Shown piece after piece: positions 23,790 to 35,182 of a DNA stretch of 64,000 nt (positions are counted from its first letter, which is position 1; each line of letters starts with the position of its first letter). A program made the position numbers and the translations under genes. Source of the DNA: Gymnopilus junonius (taxonomy: Eukaryota > Basidiomycota > Agaricomycetes > Agaricales > Galerinaceae); assembly GCA_015501075.1 (NCBI GenBank), contig JADNYJ010000033.1, forward strand, positions 1 to 64,000, given 5' to 3'. The notes under the pieces were generated by a model, which made no database searches, had not been told where the DNA came from, and was given only the letters and a program-made list of their open reading frames with translations.

Positions 23790-24765
23790 ATGGCAGAGTC
23801 GACTTCCCTGCTCGCGAACGAAAGCACCCCTGCGTCTAAACATTTCAAGCACGCCCTCAAGGTCCTCACGATTGTCGTCCTCTTCTTGACCATCTCATCC
23901 CTCCCTTTACTCATCACAAACTATATCATCCTCGAACATGCACCATTTTCTTGGGCACCCTGGACGGCGCGAAGGTCAAGTATAGAACTTATTACGGTGG
24001 TACGCACCCTATCTTTTCGTGTCCGTCCCTTCCTAACTTCTGAATAGATGATATTTTCACTATTCTTCACCTTCATTAGCACGGCCTCCAAATTTCCAAC
24101 ACTACTCAGCTTCGTCATCGGCCTGGTGCTGACGGGCCTCGTCATTGCCATGCTGATTATTGGCACGCTACCTATAGGACCTATTATCCTGGTATGTATC
24201 TCTCGTTACCTTGTTGATGCCTATGTCCGTCTGCATGGTTAATTTTTATACAGATGATATTCTTGTTCATCTTTGCTTTCATCTACGCATTCGACTTTCC
24301 CATTCTACTTAACATGATCGTCGACGTGGTCCTCACTACTTTTACAATCGTGAACGTTGTCAGATTTATCGGCTCGTTCCCGGAATCAAGTTGGTGTCGA
24401 TCCTGGATTCAATACCCAAGCCGAAAACCAATATCTTCGCATCCAAAGTGTGGTCATTGGAAGACGGTTTCGACCGTCTTGATGGGGATTATTGCTGCAT
24501 TCAGCATACTCCTCGCGTATGTTGTCTTCCGACTCTGTTTATTATTATCATTAAAGCCAACTAATTGTTCAACAGGACCGTTTTCGTCATTCGATTGCTA
24601 CTTCGGAGCATTGCGCTGTATAGGACTAAGTTCTGGAAGAGAGGACTCTATATGACCCTCCCGACAGGCGAAATAACCTTCCAAATCAGTCTTAAAATGT
24701 TGAAAAAGGAAGGGGCTAAATCAAGTACCGAAAGCGAAGCTTTACATGGCCCGGTGCACTTGTAA
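23790..24765 (+). CDS. Multi-pass membrane protein, tandem paralogue A (extra exon)
   Basis: Exons 23790-23999, 24048-24191, 24254-24516 and 24576-24765 join in phase to 268 aa. I do not recognise the family. It starts MAESTSLLANEST, has a hydrophobic segment at about residues 27-50, then exon 2 (residues 71-118) and the first half of exon 3, each encoding a very hydrophobic segment starting MIF, so exon 2 looks like a duplicate of the start of exon 3. A short loop with SSWC and PKCGHWK (two Cys, one His) follows, then a further membrane segment ending ILLA, and a polar tail with FPTGEITFQIS-like sequence (here LPTGEITFQIS) ending GPVHL. Paralogue B, 0.6 kb downstream, lacks the extra exon. 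Confidence 0.8.
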
Positions 24766-25319
24766 CGTTCTGCTGAATTGAATTGTAATCAACATGACTT
24801 GGTCTCACTGTATTAACACATTGGATGTCCTATTATTCTCTTTTAATACAAATGGGTTCACAGACACCATACTAGATACGTGGCGGATTGGAGGCTTGCG
24901 ATAGTGCATGTCCGATAATTCAAACCTCGAAGGATATGTGGAGAATGATAGTAATCATCACAAGACTCTTACAATTTTACCTAGGGTCGGCGCTGGTGAG
25001 AGATGAAAATGGAAGACCTGATCTAATTTATCTAATTTGATTTAACCCGTCGCTGTCAGATAACGCTACCACATTCTCTTCCCTGTCGCCTCGATTTCAC
25101 AACACGCTTTGGAAGCATTATATACGTAGCACTTGACTTTCATTCATCATTGGCGGTGTAGAAGACGATGAGTCTATATAGTTACATGATCATCACATGA
25201 TGGCGAGGCGGTACACGCAACAAAGCAACATCAGGACAAGCGGTTTACTGCGGATATATTATGTAGCTCTCTTCCTTCCCATCTCTCACAACAAACGCCC
25301 ATCCACCCAACACTCTGAA
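24766..25319. other. Intergenic region between the tandem membrane protein genes
   Basis: No gene seen. TATATACGTA at about 25,119-25,128 is a TATA-like site about 190 bp before the next start codon. Confidence 0.5.
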
Positions 25320-26133
25320 ATGGCAGAGTCAAGTACTCCACTCCTTGCAGATGAAAACACCTCTCACATTGGTCCTAACGATGATGAACAAAACTCGCCA
25401 TCCCACTATTTCAAGGCCGTCCTCAAAGTCCTGGGAATCGCTGCGCTCGTCTTATCCGCTCTAACGCTCGCTTTACTCATCGCAAACCAAATCATCCTTG
25501 GAAGCGCACCTCTTTCTTGGAGCCCTTGGTGGACTCAGAAAGTGTCTACAGGAGTCATCGTCCTAGTAAGTATTCATTCCCATCCCTCTTTATCCCCAGC
25601 TAACGCCTAAATCTTACTTAGATTGTATTTTCAATTATCTTCGCCTTCTTCAACACTTTCTTCAATTTGCCTTTCCTTATCAATGTCGTCGCCGATATTG
25701 GCTTCACGACTGCTACCATTGTGAAGGTGGTCAACTTCATTGACGCATTCCCCAATTCGAGTTGGTGTCAAACCCGGTATGGATACCCGGATCGCACACC
25801 AATCCCACCTCACCCGAGGTGTGAGCATTGGAAGCTAGTAGCGACTATCTTGATGGCCGTCATTGCTGGATTCATTATACTGCTTGCGTACGTCGCCTTT
25901 CCGAATACTTCCGTCAGCAAACTGACTGACGATTCATTAGGACCATCTATGTGCTTCGGTTGTTACTTCGAAGTGTCGCATTGTACAGGAGCAGATTCTG
26001 GAAGAGACCTCTGGCCTTAAATTTCCCGACTGGGGAAATCACATTCCAGATTAGCTTGAGAGTGTTGAGGCAAGAAAGCGGGAGACCTAGCGCCACCGAA
26101 GGCGAAGCTCCGCATGGGCCGGTATACCTGTAG
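25320..26133 (+). CDS. Multi-pass membrane protein, tandem paralogue B
   Basis: Exons 25320-25565, 25622-25887 and 25941-26133 join in phase to 234 aa. It starts MAESSTPLLADENTSH and has hydrophobic segments near residues 37-60, 83-118 and 147-170. A cysteine/histidine loop (SSWCQTRYGY ... PRCEHWK) lies between the last two. The tail FPTGEITFQISLRVL ... HGPVYL is nearly the same as in paralogue A. Conservation of the SSWC/CxHWK loop and GEITFQIS tail between the copies suggests they matter for function. No known domain recognised; probably a lineage-specific membrane protein. Confidence 0.82.
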
Positions 26134-26371
26134 GAGCTCACCAAATGCAAGTATGATCTCGAGTCCTGCCTTCAGAATAAGGAATTTCCACGTCTATGTA
26201 AAATGATACTTATTACAGTTGCTAACGTTCAATGTGTGGTTAATTTAATGTAACCCACACGTCATGGTTCATGGAAAAGAATCGTCTCTCTTGAGTGGAA
26301 TAAATTGGAACCTGGGCTTCACCGCCTTATCTTCAGGTACTCTTGAAGCCACGGCCTCGGGACTTATATGT

Positions 26372-26455
26372 GGCCGGCTAGCTCAGTTGGTTAGAGCGTG
26401 GTGCTAATACTTCTCGTTAACGCCAAGGTCCTGGGTTCGACCCCCATGTTGGCCA
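26372..26455 (+). tRNA. tRNA-Ile (anticodon AAT) with a 10-nt intron
   Basis: Acceptor arms GGCCGGC and GTTGGCC pair (two G-T pairs). The D arm is GCTC...GAGC, the anticodon stem TGGTG...CGCCA, and the loop CTAATA-A with anticodon AAT. A 10-nt intron (CTTCTCGTTA) sits after position 37, the standard place. The T arm CTGGG-TTCGACC-CCCAT has a C-T mismatch at its base. Mature length is 74 nt including the discriminator A. A run of T residues about 20 bp downstream fits a Pol III terminator. Confidence 0.93.
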
Positions 26456-26550
26456 TACACTTGGAACGTTGGTTCTTTTTTTCGAAATTCCCTTGAACTA
26501 CAGTGCCTTGCATATTGTTTTGCAGTGCGAATTTGTGCGTGAACCATGAC

Positions 26551-29500
26551 TAGTGTTGCCACGGTTCGGCTCGCGCGGAATGAGCCGGTCGAGTCGAGCC
26601 TTCAAGAGTCGAGTCGAGTCGCACGATCGACTCGGGGGCTCGCGTGAGTTCGAGCCACGTGAGTACCGCTCCCAGGAACACTGAACTGGTGAGAGCCGCG
26701 ACTCGTAGTCCTAATTAGGATCGTTATCAACTCGTTCATCGATTTATCGTCTCGTTTCTTTTTTCGACTTCATCTGCCTTGTTTTTCCGTCGTTCAAGCA
26801 GTGTTGGAGGGCTATCAAGCTTTATAGCTTCGAATTCAGCTACATGACACTGTGTTCCACCATTTTCATACAGTATTCACCCTCGAACTTGCTCTTCATT
26901 ATCGCTATGCCACTCTGGCGTCCCTGCCGGTTTCTACTCCTATTCCTCATCTAATGAAGATTTACGCGTCAATTTTGATGGACCTGCTCGGTCGCCATTC
27001 CCTGGAGCCTCAAGAATGGACTCAAGTGCAACCGTTTGACGATATGAGGCCGGAACATGAAGATGGAGGAGTTGTGCACGGAATGGGTAGGTACCCATTC
27101 AGTTGTGCCTCGCCTGTTGCTTCAGCTCGATGATTCCATCCCCCATTTAGAAATGGCCTTCGACTTCGCCGTCTACCCTGCACAATGACGATGGACTTGA
27201 CTTGATTAACTTGGGCTTTCCTCTAGCTATAAAAGCATGTGACAGTGAGTGCAAATTTTCAGCACTTCAGGCTCTCACCTCTGGTCTCATTGACTGCTCT
27301 CTTCTAGCGCTATGGCACAGGGTCGCTCTGGTACCACCAGGAAACATTCAAACAAATCCAATACAAAGGAGCTTCCAAATGGTGCTCTTCAGACCACTTT
27401 CCAGGTCGATGGTATGCTGCCAGTCTCATTTGTCCCTTTCCTTGACGTTTACTATGTACTCCTATAGTTAATGCTGTAGGCAATCCTCAAGAAAACTCTC
27501 AATCAGGTGGAGGTGGTAACTCAATTCCGTGAGAGGACAATCCAAGCTCACTGCATGTTACTTTCGAAGAACCCATCAAACAGTTAAATCGAGGTTCGGT
27601 TGGAGGAGTGGCTGCTCCCACAGGTACATATCCAGACTGTTTACCCTTGTTCGCACATCTTACTGACCTCGTTATTGCTATGTAGAACCACCATTTGCTC
27701 CTCCCAACAATGTTACCCCACAACGCACTTCTGGAGTCCTCCCACAAACTCCTAGCTGAGCACCGCCTACATCCCCCGGAGCAGAGACCTTTCCTTCACC
27801 CAGTTCGGTATGGGACTCTGGTTCAGAGGCAGATCATAGTCCTGGATGACATCATCAGCTGGTCGGTACACCTTCCAGGAACCCTGGCGAGCCAAGGGCT
27901 GGACGCCATAGCCCAAGGTCAGCAGCAGCTCAAAAGCATCATTCCAACAATTGGCGCAAGGACAAGAAGAAGGCGCTCGATGTCCGGAGTTTTTTCTCAA
28001 AAGATAGCAATTCATGCATCTTCTGCGAGTGAGTCATCTTCAATACTTAGTTTGTCTAGCCATCTTCAACTCATACATACCCCTTTCTCAGCGAAAAACA
28101 TTCTGTTAATGCCAACTATCCCACAACTCGATACAGTCTGAAAACTAGCACTCATATTCTCCGCAGGCATCTCTGCGAGTGCCGCGGCGATGAGTGGATA
28201 GCAGCATGTGACAAGCTGGGCATTGATATCATGGCGAAAGCAGCCCAGTCCATCATAGTGGATTATTGAAAGTGCCATGGCGAGTTTGTCCCTCCTTCTC
28301 AGGATGCTGAAGACTTGTGGCAAAAGTTCTCACAAGAAGCTTTCCTGGATGCTCTTGTTGACTTCGTGACATCGGAAGATGTGGTGAGTGGATCTGTTGA
28401 TCGCGCTTTCGACATTCCTGATCATCAGATTTAGAGTATCAATATCATGGAATTGCCCAAACTCCGAGCGCTATTCCTCATGCTGTGTGAAGATCTCAAG
28501 AACACAGACATTCCCCATCGAACAAGTGTCCGGGAACACATTATGGCCACCTGGGAGAAACACCTGGAAACCCTACAGGCTGAGATGGGGGTGAGACTGT
28601 TGTCTATTCATTCATCACACATCTGACACATTTTCTTCCAGGCTGCCCTGGGCAAGATATCTTTCACTGCAGATGTTTGGAGCGACCCAATCTTGTTCCC
28701 TACATGGCAGTGACAGGTCACTGGATACAAGTCAAGACCATACATTTGAGTGAAGGGCCCCAGCACATCCTCAGCCTTTGATCTGAGCTCATCGCCTTCC
28801 ACCATCTCGAAGGCCGCCATAGCAGTGCACATCTTGCGGAGGCTTTCTTTGGGGTCCTGGCACGATACCGGATCCTGTCAAAGGTACGTCATGATCTGTC
28901 TTGACGATTCAATCTTTCATTAATATATGTCAGATTGGCTGGGTGACGTTGGACAATGCCAGCAATAATGATACACTCATGGAGTGCCTTGAGAGGGATC
29001 TCAAGTCTCAAGGCATCCAATTTGACTGTATCATATGGCACATCAGGTACATAGCAGGCAGTTCGACTTAGTACTAAAAACTCACTCAGTTTGTCTCATA
29101 GATGCTTCCCCCATGTTGTCAATCTGGCATGTCAGGCAGTGATCAAGGTCATAGGCATCGAAATGTTGAAAGGCATGGCAACAGGAACATTCCTGGACAA
29201 GGTCACAGAAGATCCAATTGGGCACCTTCATGTGCTCATTCATACTGTAAGTCTTCCGTGACGTCAGTGCATATAGTTTACTTATACTCTCATCTGTAGA
29301 TCAGGGCATCATCCTTGTGCCGTGAAGCATTTTCTAAACTTTCAAAGAACAATTTGTCCAAGAGCTACAATTGTTGCATGATATGGAAGTTCGGTGGTCA
29401 TCAACCTTCCTTATGATTGAACGGGCTCTGAAATGCAAACCAGTATGTTTCTTCATTTCTTAAGGAGTGAAAGCACTCTGACGTAAATCAACTTTACAAG

Positions 29501-30954
29501 GTTATTTTTAAATTCCTTGCTCCGGGTGGCGACTTCGATGAGCTTCGCAGGTACGAACTCTCGGAAGATGATTGGAAAGCACTCAAGCTTTCTTGGACAT
29601 CTTATTGGTGTGTTTTTTTTTGCTTGGATGACATGATTGGGCTTATCCTGTCCTCGAACCCTGTGTCTAGATTCCCCACGCATTTCAGCAGGCTCTCTCA
29701 TCGGAAAAGACACCAACATTATGCAATACCATCAGCCACTTCCACGCTATCATTCAAGTTTGGAAAGAATATCAAGCTGAGCACCCTGAGTTGTTTGATG
29801 TTGTCCAAGCGGCATCGACAAGCTACAGGATTACTATGATGTGACATCTGCCAACCCGACATACATCATGGCAATGGGTAAGTTGGAATTAATCTGTGTC
29901 ATTGCTATTGATGACACTGAATCTTCCTGCAGTCTTAAATCCTCAGGTTAAGCTCATGTGGCACTACAAGCAGGCACCTGAAGAGGCTCGCAATGCAAAA
30001 AACATCTTCATCTGACAGGTTGGTCCTTCAAAATCCCTTCAATGCCTGAATTAGAACTGATTCACATGGTAGCTCCGGCCATATTATCGTCAACGTCTTT
30101 CGCAAGCTGCACAAGCCAGGCCACCAACAACACCTGAAGGCAGCCTCGGACCCCTCGACATGGTCCACAAAGTGCCCCCCATCAGGCCAACATCGGACAC
30201 CTCAGCCTCGGATGCCTCACCAGCAAACTGGAGCACCGGAATCAAATGAAGGACCCAATGCGACATCATGGGCAAACCGGCTGCTTATGTACACCAATCC
30301 AGCTGCTGGCCAGCTGAATGGCTCTGCTAGAGTGCGTAGCCTCGAGGATGAGATTGAAGCCTACCTGTTAGATGTACAAACTGCAGAGTCAAGCATCGGA
30401 TTCTGGCAGGTACGTTGATGACGTGACACTTTACTCTTTGGCATGACAACTAACATTAGTACCATAGGCCAACCAGCACCGTTTTCCTACCCTTTTCCTC
30501 ACTGCTCTCGACTATCTCCCCATTCAAGGATCTGCAGTCCCCTGCGAGCGCGTTTTCTCATCAGCTAAGGAGACCATTACAATGCATCGCAATCATATGG
30601 GCTATGATTTGATGGAAGCCCGACAGATGCTTAAGTTCTCCCATTGGAATCATGGCATCCTGGACTTTTCTGTAGGCATAAAGGTGGAGGAAGAACTTAT
30701 GGCATTGGCGCAGCTGCCAGATGAGGTGGTTGTTATGAATAGCGACCTGTTTTCAGCCTTTTAATTAGGAGAATATACACCAGTACTTCATGTTTCTATT
30801 TTTGGCTTGTGAGTCACGGCTCAGCCATGAGCGAGTCTGAGCCACTTTGAACGAGTCGGCATATCTACAGCTCAACTCAACTCAAGCATGTGATCGACTC
30901 GGAAAACCGCAAGAGCCGAGTTGAGCCGAGCTGAGTTGAACTTCGGCAACACTA
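26551..30954 (+). mobile_element. Decayed autonomous hAT transposon
   Basis: Ends are TAGTGTTGCC at 26551-26560 and GGCAACACTA at 30945-30954. Inside each end is a block of GAGTCGAGTC / GAGCCGAGTTGA-type subterminal repeats (26,590-26,660 and 30,800-30,940), typical of fungal hAT elements. The transposase pseudogene lies between. The 8 bp outside the two ends do not match (ACCATGAC against CTTCAGAC), so the target duplication is lost or one flank has been replaced; the right end directly abuts truncated gypsy sequence. Confidence 0.8.
27312..30764 (+). pseudogene. hAT transposase pseudogene
   Basis: A multi-exon reading frame starts MAQGRSGTTRKHSNKSN at 27312. Recognisable parts are a BED-like zinc-finger remnant (NNWRKDKKKALDV, then SNSCIFCE, near 27,945-28,030), the DDE-region segment SFTADVWSDP near 28,660-28,690 and KIGWVTLDNASNNDTLMECL at about 28,930-29,000, and the C-terminal hAT dimerisation domain (LDYLPIQGSAVPCERVFSS near 30,510-30,560) ending at TAA 30,764. 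Several in-frame stops are TGA at places where CGA (Arg) is expected, and at least one frameshift lies near 28,690. It cannot make active protein. Confidence 0.85.
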
Positions 30955-32679
30955 CTTCAGACACTCATTAGCTCAGTGTCCAAGTGACCCACAGAAGAGG
31001 CAGAGATTATTGTCAAAGTGATGTTTGCATTCTTCAGTGGTCAGCTTGCCATCCTTGCCAAGCTTGTCAGAGATGAAGTCAGAGGTTTTCAAGCCAGAGG
31101 AGTTGCCCAAGTTGTTCTTGCAGTTAGAGGAGGATTGCGAGGACTTGATGTTGTTGTTGCTGTTATTGCCATGATTGTGGTTGGAACATTTGTCAGAGGA
31201 CTTGTCAGAGGTATGATTGGATGTTTTGTCAGAGGACCATTGTGTGTTCTTGTCCTGTTAGGGCTTCTCACAGATGCATTCTTAGTAATGAGCTCTTGAA
31301 GGTCTTTGAGAGTTTGTGGCTTGCCATGGCTAGCCATGATATCCTTGATGTGTTCCACCAGACTGGAGTAGTAGCAGTGTCAGAGAGTGATGCTGTCCCA
31401 GCATGAGCAAATAGACAAGTGCTTGAATTCAACATTGTACTTGATGATCCTTTGGTTTTCAGGCATCTTCAAGTTTTTGAGGGTTACAGTGGCATTGGAG
31501 GTCAGATCAAACAGACCAAATTCAAACTTCAGCATGCCAATAAAGGCTTGCCAGTTGTCCATCCATAGTTCAATAGTTGTTGAGTCCAGTATTGCAGGCT
31601 CAAAACATTCCATCACAAGGCCATAAAGATAGGAGAAGGCAAACATAACCTTGTCTTCATCAGCAGTATAGGTGTGGTTGTTTCAGAAGTAAAGGTTGCA
31701 CTATAAAATAAAATCGTTAAGTTTCCAGGTGTTAGAGCCATTGAAGGTGTTGGGCTTGCAGGCTTTGGTCTTGTTAACCTTAGGGTTATCATGATGCCTG
31801 AGCTCTTTGATCATAAGCATCATAGCTTTCGGTGAGGTTCAGACTGGGGTCATGGTCAGAGTTGTGATCAGAGTGATCAGAGTGATCATTGGGGTGGGGG
31901 TCAAAATCATCACCATCATCATCGGGGTTGGGTTCACCACCAGGGGAACCAGGAGCCAGAGGTGGCAATGGGTTGGGACTGGTTTGTCTTGTTGATGAGG
32001 GTACTGAGGGTAAGGGAGTCAGGGTGCTGAGGTGGGACAGAGGTTGTGTGTTTGGATGGTCAGGGTAGTCTCTGATATTCTGAGTCACAATGGTGTGGGT
32101 TTCATTTTGTCCAGCTGCATGGGAGTTGGCAGTAGTATGGGATATTGTAGTGGCCATAGTCAGGAGTCCAGAAGCAGTATGAGTTCATATATACTGTTAA
32201 GTTCTAGAAGATCTAAATGAAGGGAAGGTCAGAGCAAGTAGAGGAGATCCACATCAGAGCTACATTGAAGTACATCAGTGTTGGAGTTGGTCTTAGCATA
32301 AACATATGTAGACATAGGGTTGAGACTTCAGTTTTAACATATGTGTTGCACTCTATTGTCTGGAGATTGTCTCAGATTTTGGAGTTGGGTCAGAATGAGA
32401 GAGTGGAGTAGAGAGCATGGATTGATTAATGAACAATTAACAAACTAAGGTACCTAATAATAGTTCTAAGGTTTTTATACTATGGAGGAAACTAAGTAGA
32501 GACCATACATGTACTAGTGAGCAGGCAGACATGTAAGTTATTCTGCACTACTTGGAGTTCTCTAGCTACATGTAATCTAAGTGTCTACATGTTCCAGGAC
32601 TTGTAGTATTTCAAGGAGATCATGAGGTCAGAGTTCATATAGTCAGAGATCAGAGTTGGTCAGAGGCACATATATAACA
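30955..32679 (-). mobile_element. Truncated Ty3/gypsy copy (5' LTR and gag only), CpG-free LTR
   Basis: On the minus strand this is a 5' LTR (32679-32195) followed by a gag-like frame starting near 32157. That frame reads ATTISHTTANSHAAGQNE, a homologue of gag in the inner chromovirus at 33745. It runs to the CCHC region and stops at the junction with the hAT element at 30,954/30,955. The rest of the element is missing. Arginine codons of the intact copy appear as His or Gln here (CG to CA), and the LTR contains no CpG dinucleotide. Confidence 0.85.
32195..32679 (-). repeat. LTR of the truncated gypsy copy
   Basis: 485 bp, beginning TGTTATATATGTGCC and ending in TTAACA on the minus strand, homologous along its length to the 463/465-bp LTRs of the inner chromovirus. 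I count no CG dinucleotide in it, against 19 in each LTR of the inner element. Confidence 0.88.
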
Positions 32680-33244
32680 GCTTGCAGGAGTGACAAACTG
32701 CAATGCCTGGGCTTGCATTGAGAAGTCTGTGTTGAGGAGTTGAGCAATAGATAGATTTTTCAAAGGTAACATCACAGCTTTATTCTTTGTACTTGGTGGT
32801 GCAGGCCATTGTGCTAGAGATGCCATTGTCCAGTTCAGAACCAAAGTTTGAACCAGACTTTTGAGAACTGGACTGAAAGTCCAGTTCAAAGTTCACCATT
32901 TTGCTGAACTGGACTTCAAGTCTGTTATGACATTGATGATAGATTCTAATCAGATAAGATAAGGACTAGTGTAGTAGTCATAGAGTTCATTCGATGAAGT
33001 CAACTAAGGTATTGTCTTTGATAGAAGATTGCCTTAGAGGTTCAAGTTCACTCTGGTTGATACAAGAGAATAGATTCTCAAGAACAAGCTAAAGAATACA
33101 GGTAGACTAGCTATGGTTTATATACTATTTGTGGTTAATAATAATATAAATGAAATGGTATCAAAATAGGGGAATCGGAAGGGGTGATCATCACAGAGAT
33201 ACTGTGCAAGGGGTGATGATCAAAAAGGAGAGATTGTCTGCATA

Positions 33245-33707
33245 TGTTATATATGCACCTCCGACCAACTCCAATCTCTGACTATATGAACTCTGACCTC
33301 ATGATCCCCTCGAAATACTACAAGTCCCGGAACACGTAGACACTTAGATTACACATAGCTAGGCAACTCCGAGTAACTTACACATCTGCCTGCTCACTAG
33401 CACATGTATGGTCTCCGCTTAGTTTCCTCTGTAGTATAAAAACCTTGAACTATTATTAGGTACCTTAGTTCGTATATTGTTCTTAATCAATCCATGCTTT
33501 CTACTCTGCTCTCTCGTCCCGATCTGACTCCGAAATTTGAGACAACATCCAGACAATGGAGCGCAACACACACGTTGAAGCTGAAGTCTCAACCCTATGT
33601 CTACATACGTTATGCTAAGACCAACTCTGACACCGACATACACTGACGTAGCTCCGACGTGGATCTCCTCTGCCTACTCCGCCCTTCCCTTTGTCGAGAA
33701 CTTAACA
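33245..33707 (+). repeat. 5' LTR of inner chromovirus
   Basis: 463 bp. A TATAAAAA motif near 33,435 is a likely promoter TATA box. I count 19 CpG dinucleotides. Differences from the 3' LTR are mostly C/T or G/A at CpG sites. Confidence 0.9.
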
Positions 33708-33744
33708 GTATATATGAACTCATACCGCTTCTGGACTCCTGACT

Positions 33745-34990
33745 ATGCCCACCACAACATCCCGTACTACTGCCAACTCCCGTGCAGCTGGACAAAATGA
33801 ATCCTGCACCATCGTGATTCAGAATGTCAGAGACTACCCTGACCATCCAAACACACAACCTCCGTCCTGCCTCAGCACTCTAACTCCTTTACCCTCAGTA
33901 CCCTCATCAACGAGACAAACCAGTCCCAACCCGTTGCCACCTCCTGGTTCCCCTGGTGGTGAACCCGACCCCAATGATGATGGTGATGATTTTGACCCCC
34001 ACCACTCCAATCACTCCAATCATTCTGATCACAACTCCGACCACGACCCCACTCCAAATCTCGCTGAAGCCATGATGCTCATGACCAAAGAGCTCAGGCA
34101 TCGCGATAGCCCTAAGGTTACCAAGACCAAAGCCTGCAAGCCCAACACCTTCAATGGCTCTGACACCCGGAAACTCAATGGTTTTATTTTACAGTGTAAC
34201 CTTTACTTCCAAAACAACCGTGCCTACACCGCCGATGAAGACAAGGTTACGTTCGCCCTCTCCTATCTTCGCGGCCTTGTGATGGAATTTTTTGAGCCTG
34301 CAATACTGGACTCAACAACTATTGAACCATGGATAGACAACTGGCAAGCCTTTATTGGCATGCTGAAGTCCGAATTTGGTCCGTTTGATCCGACCTCCGA
34401 TGCGCTGTAGCCCTCGAAAACTTGAAGATGCCTGAGAACCAAAGGATCATCAAGTACAATGTGGAATTCAAGTGCTTGTCTATTCACTCATGCTGGGACA
34501 GTGTCGCTCTCCGACACCGCTACTACTCCGGTCTGGCGGAATGCATCAAGGACATTATGGCTAGCCGTGGCAAGCCACAAACTCTCGAAGACCTTCAAGA
34601 GCTCACCCAGGATATCGACACTCGTTACTGGGAATGTGTCCGCGAGAAGCCATGACAGGACAAGAATGCGCAAAGGTCCTCTGACAAACCGTCTGATCAT
34701 ACCTCTGACAAGTCCTCGACAAACATTCAAACCACAACCACAGCAATAACAACAACAACAATAAGTCCTCGCAATCCTCTTCCTACCACAAGAACAACTC
34801 GGGCAACTCCTCCGGCTCGAAAACCTCCGACTCCATCTCCGACAAACTTGGCAAGGATGGCAAGCTGACCACCGAAGAACACAAAGCCACTTCAACAACA
34901 ATCTCTGTCTCTTCTGTGGGTCGCTTGGACACCGAGCTAGTGAGTGTCCGAAGTCCACTTCCTCCACCTCCAAGGCAAAAGCACATGCCG
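33745..34990 (+). pseudogene. Gag of inner chromovirus (frameshifted)
   Basis: ATG 33745 opens a frame with a Pro/Ser-rich N-terminus and a run of His/Asp/Ser (SNHSDHNSDHD), then a retrotransposon gag capsid-like domain (KPNTFNGSD, LQCNLYFQNN, WIDNWQAFIGMLKSEFGPFD). It stops at 34410 and resumes in another frame at 34422 with KMPENQRIIKYNVEF, so a small indel has broken it. A CCHC nucleocapsid knuckle CLFCGSLGHRASECPK (C-x2-C-x4-H-x4-C) is at 34906-34953. It normally packages element RNA; this copy cannot make full-length Gag. Confidence 0.85.
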
Positions 34991-35182
34991 CCAAAGTTTC
35001 GAATCCCAGCACCGAGGATTCAAAAAAATAGTCAGCGGTCCTCATCCCTTGCACACACTGGGGATCATTGACACTGGCTGTGTGCATATGAAGGAAGTAA
35101 GGCTCAATGCATCGCTCTTTCTGACCCTGACTCTCTCTGACTCTCATTAACATCTCCACTCTGACCTGACCTTAAGTCACTA

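Noticed and set aside
31018..31299. Plus-strand valine/glycine-rich frame in the truncated gypsy copy
   Set aside because: Antisense shadow of the gag gene; the minus strand matches Gag of the inner element.
34488..35159. 223-codon minus-strand frame over inner gag
   Set aside because: Cysteine- and arginine-rich shadow of the gag frame on the plus strand.
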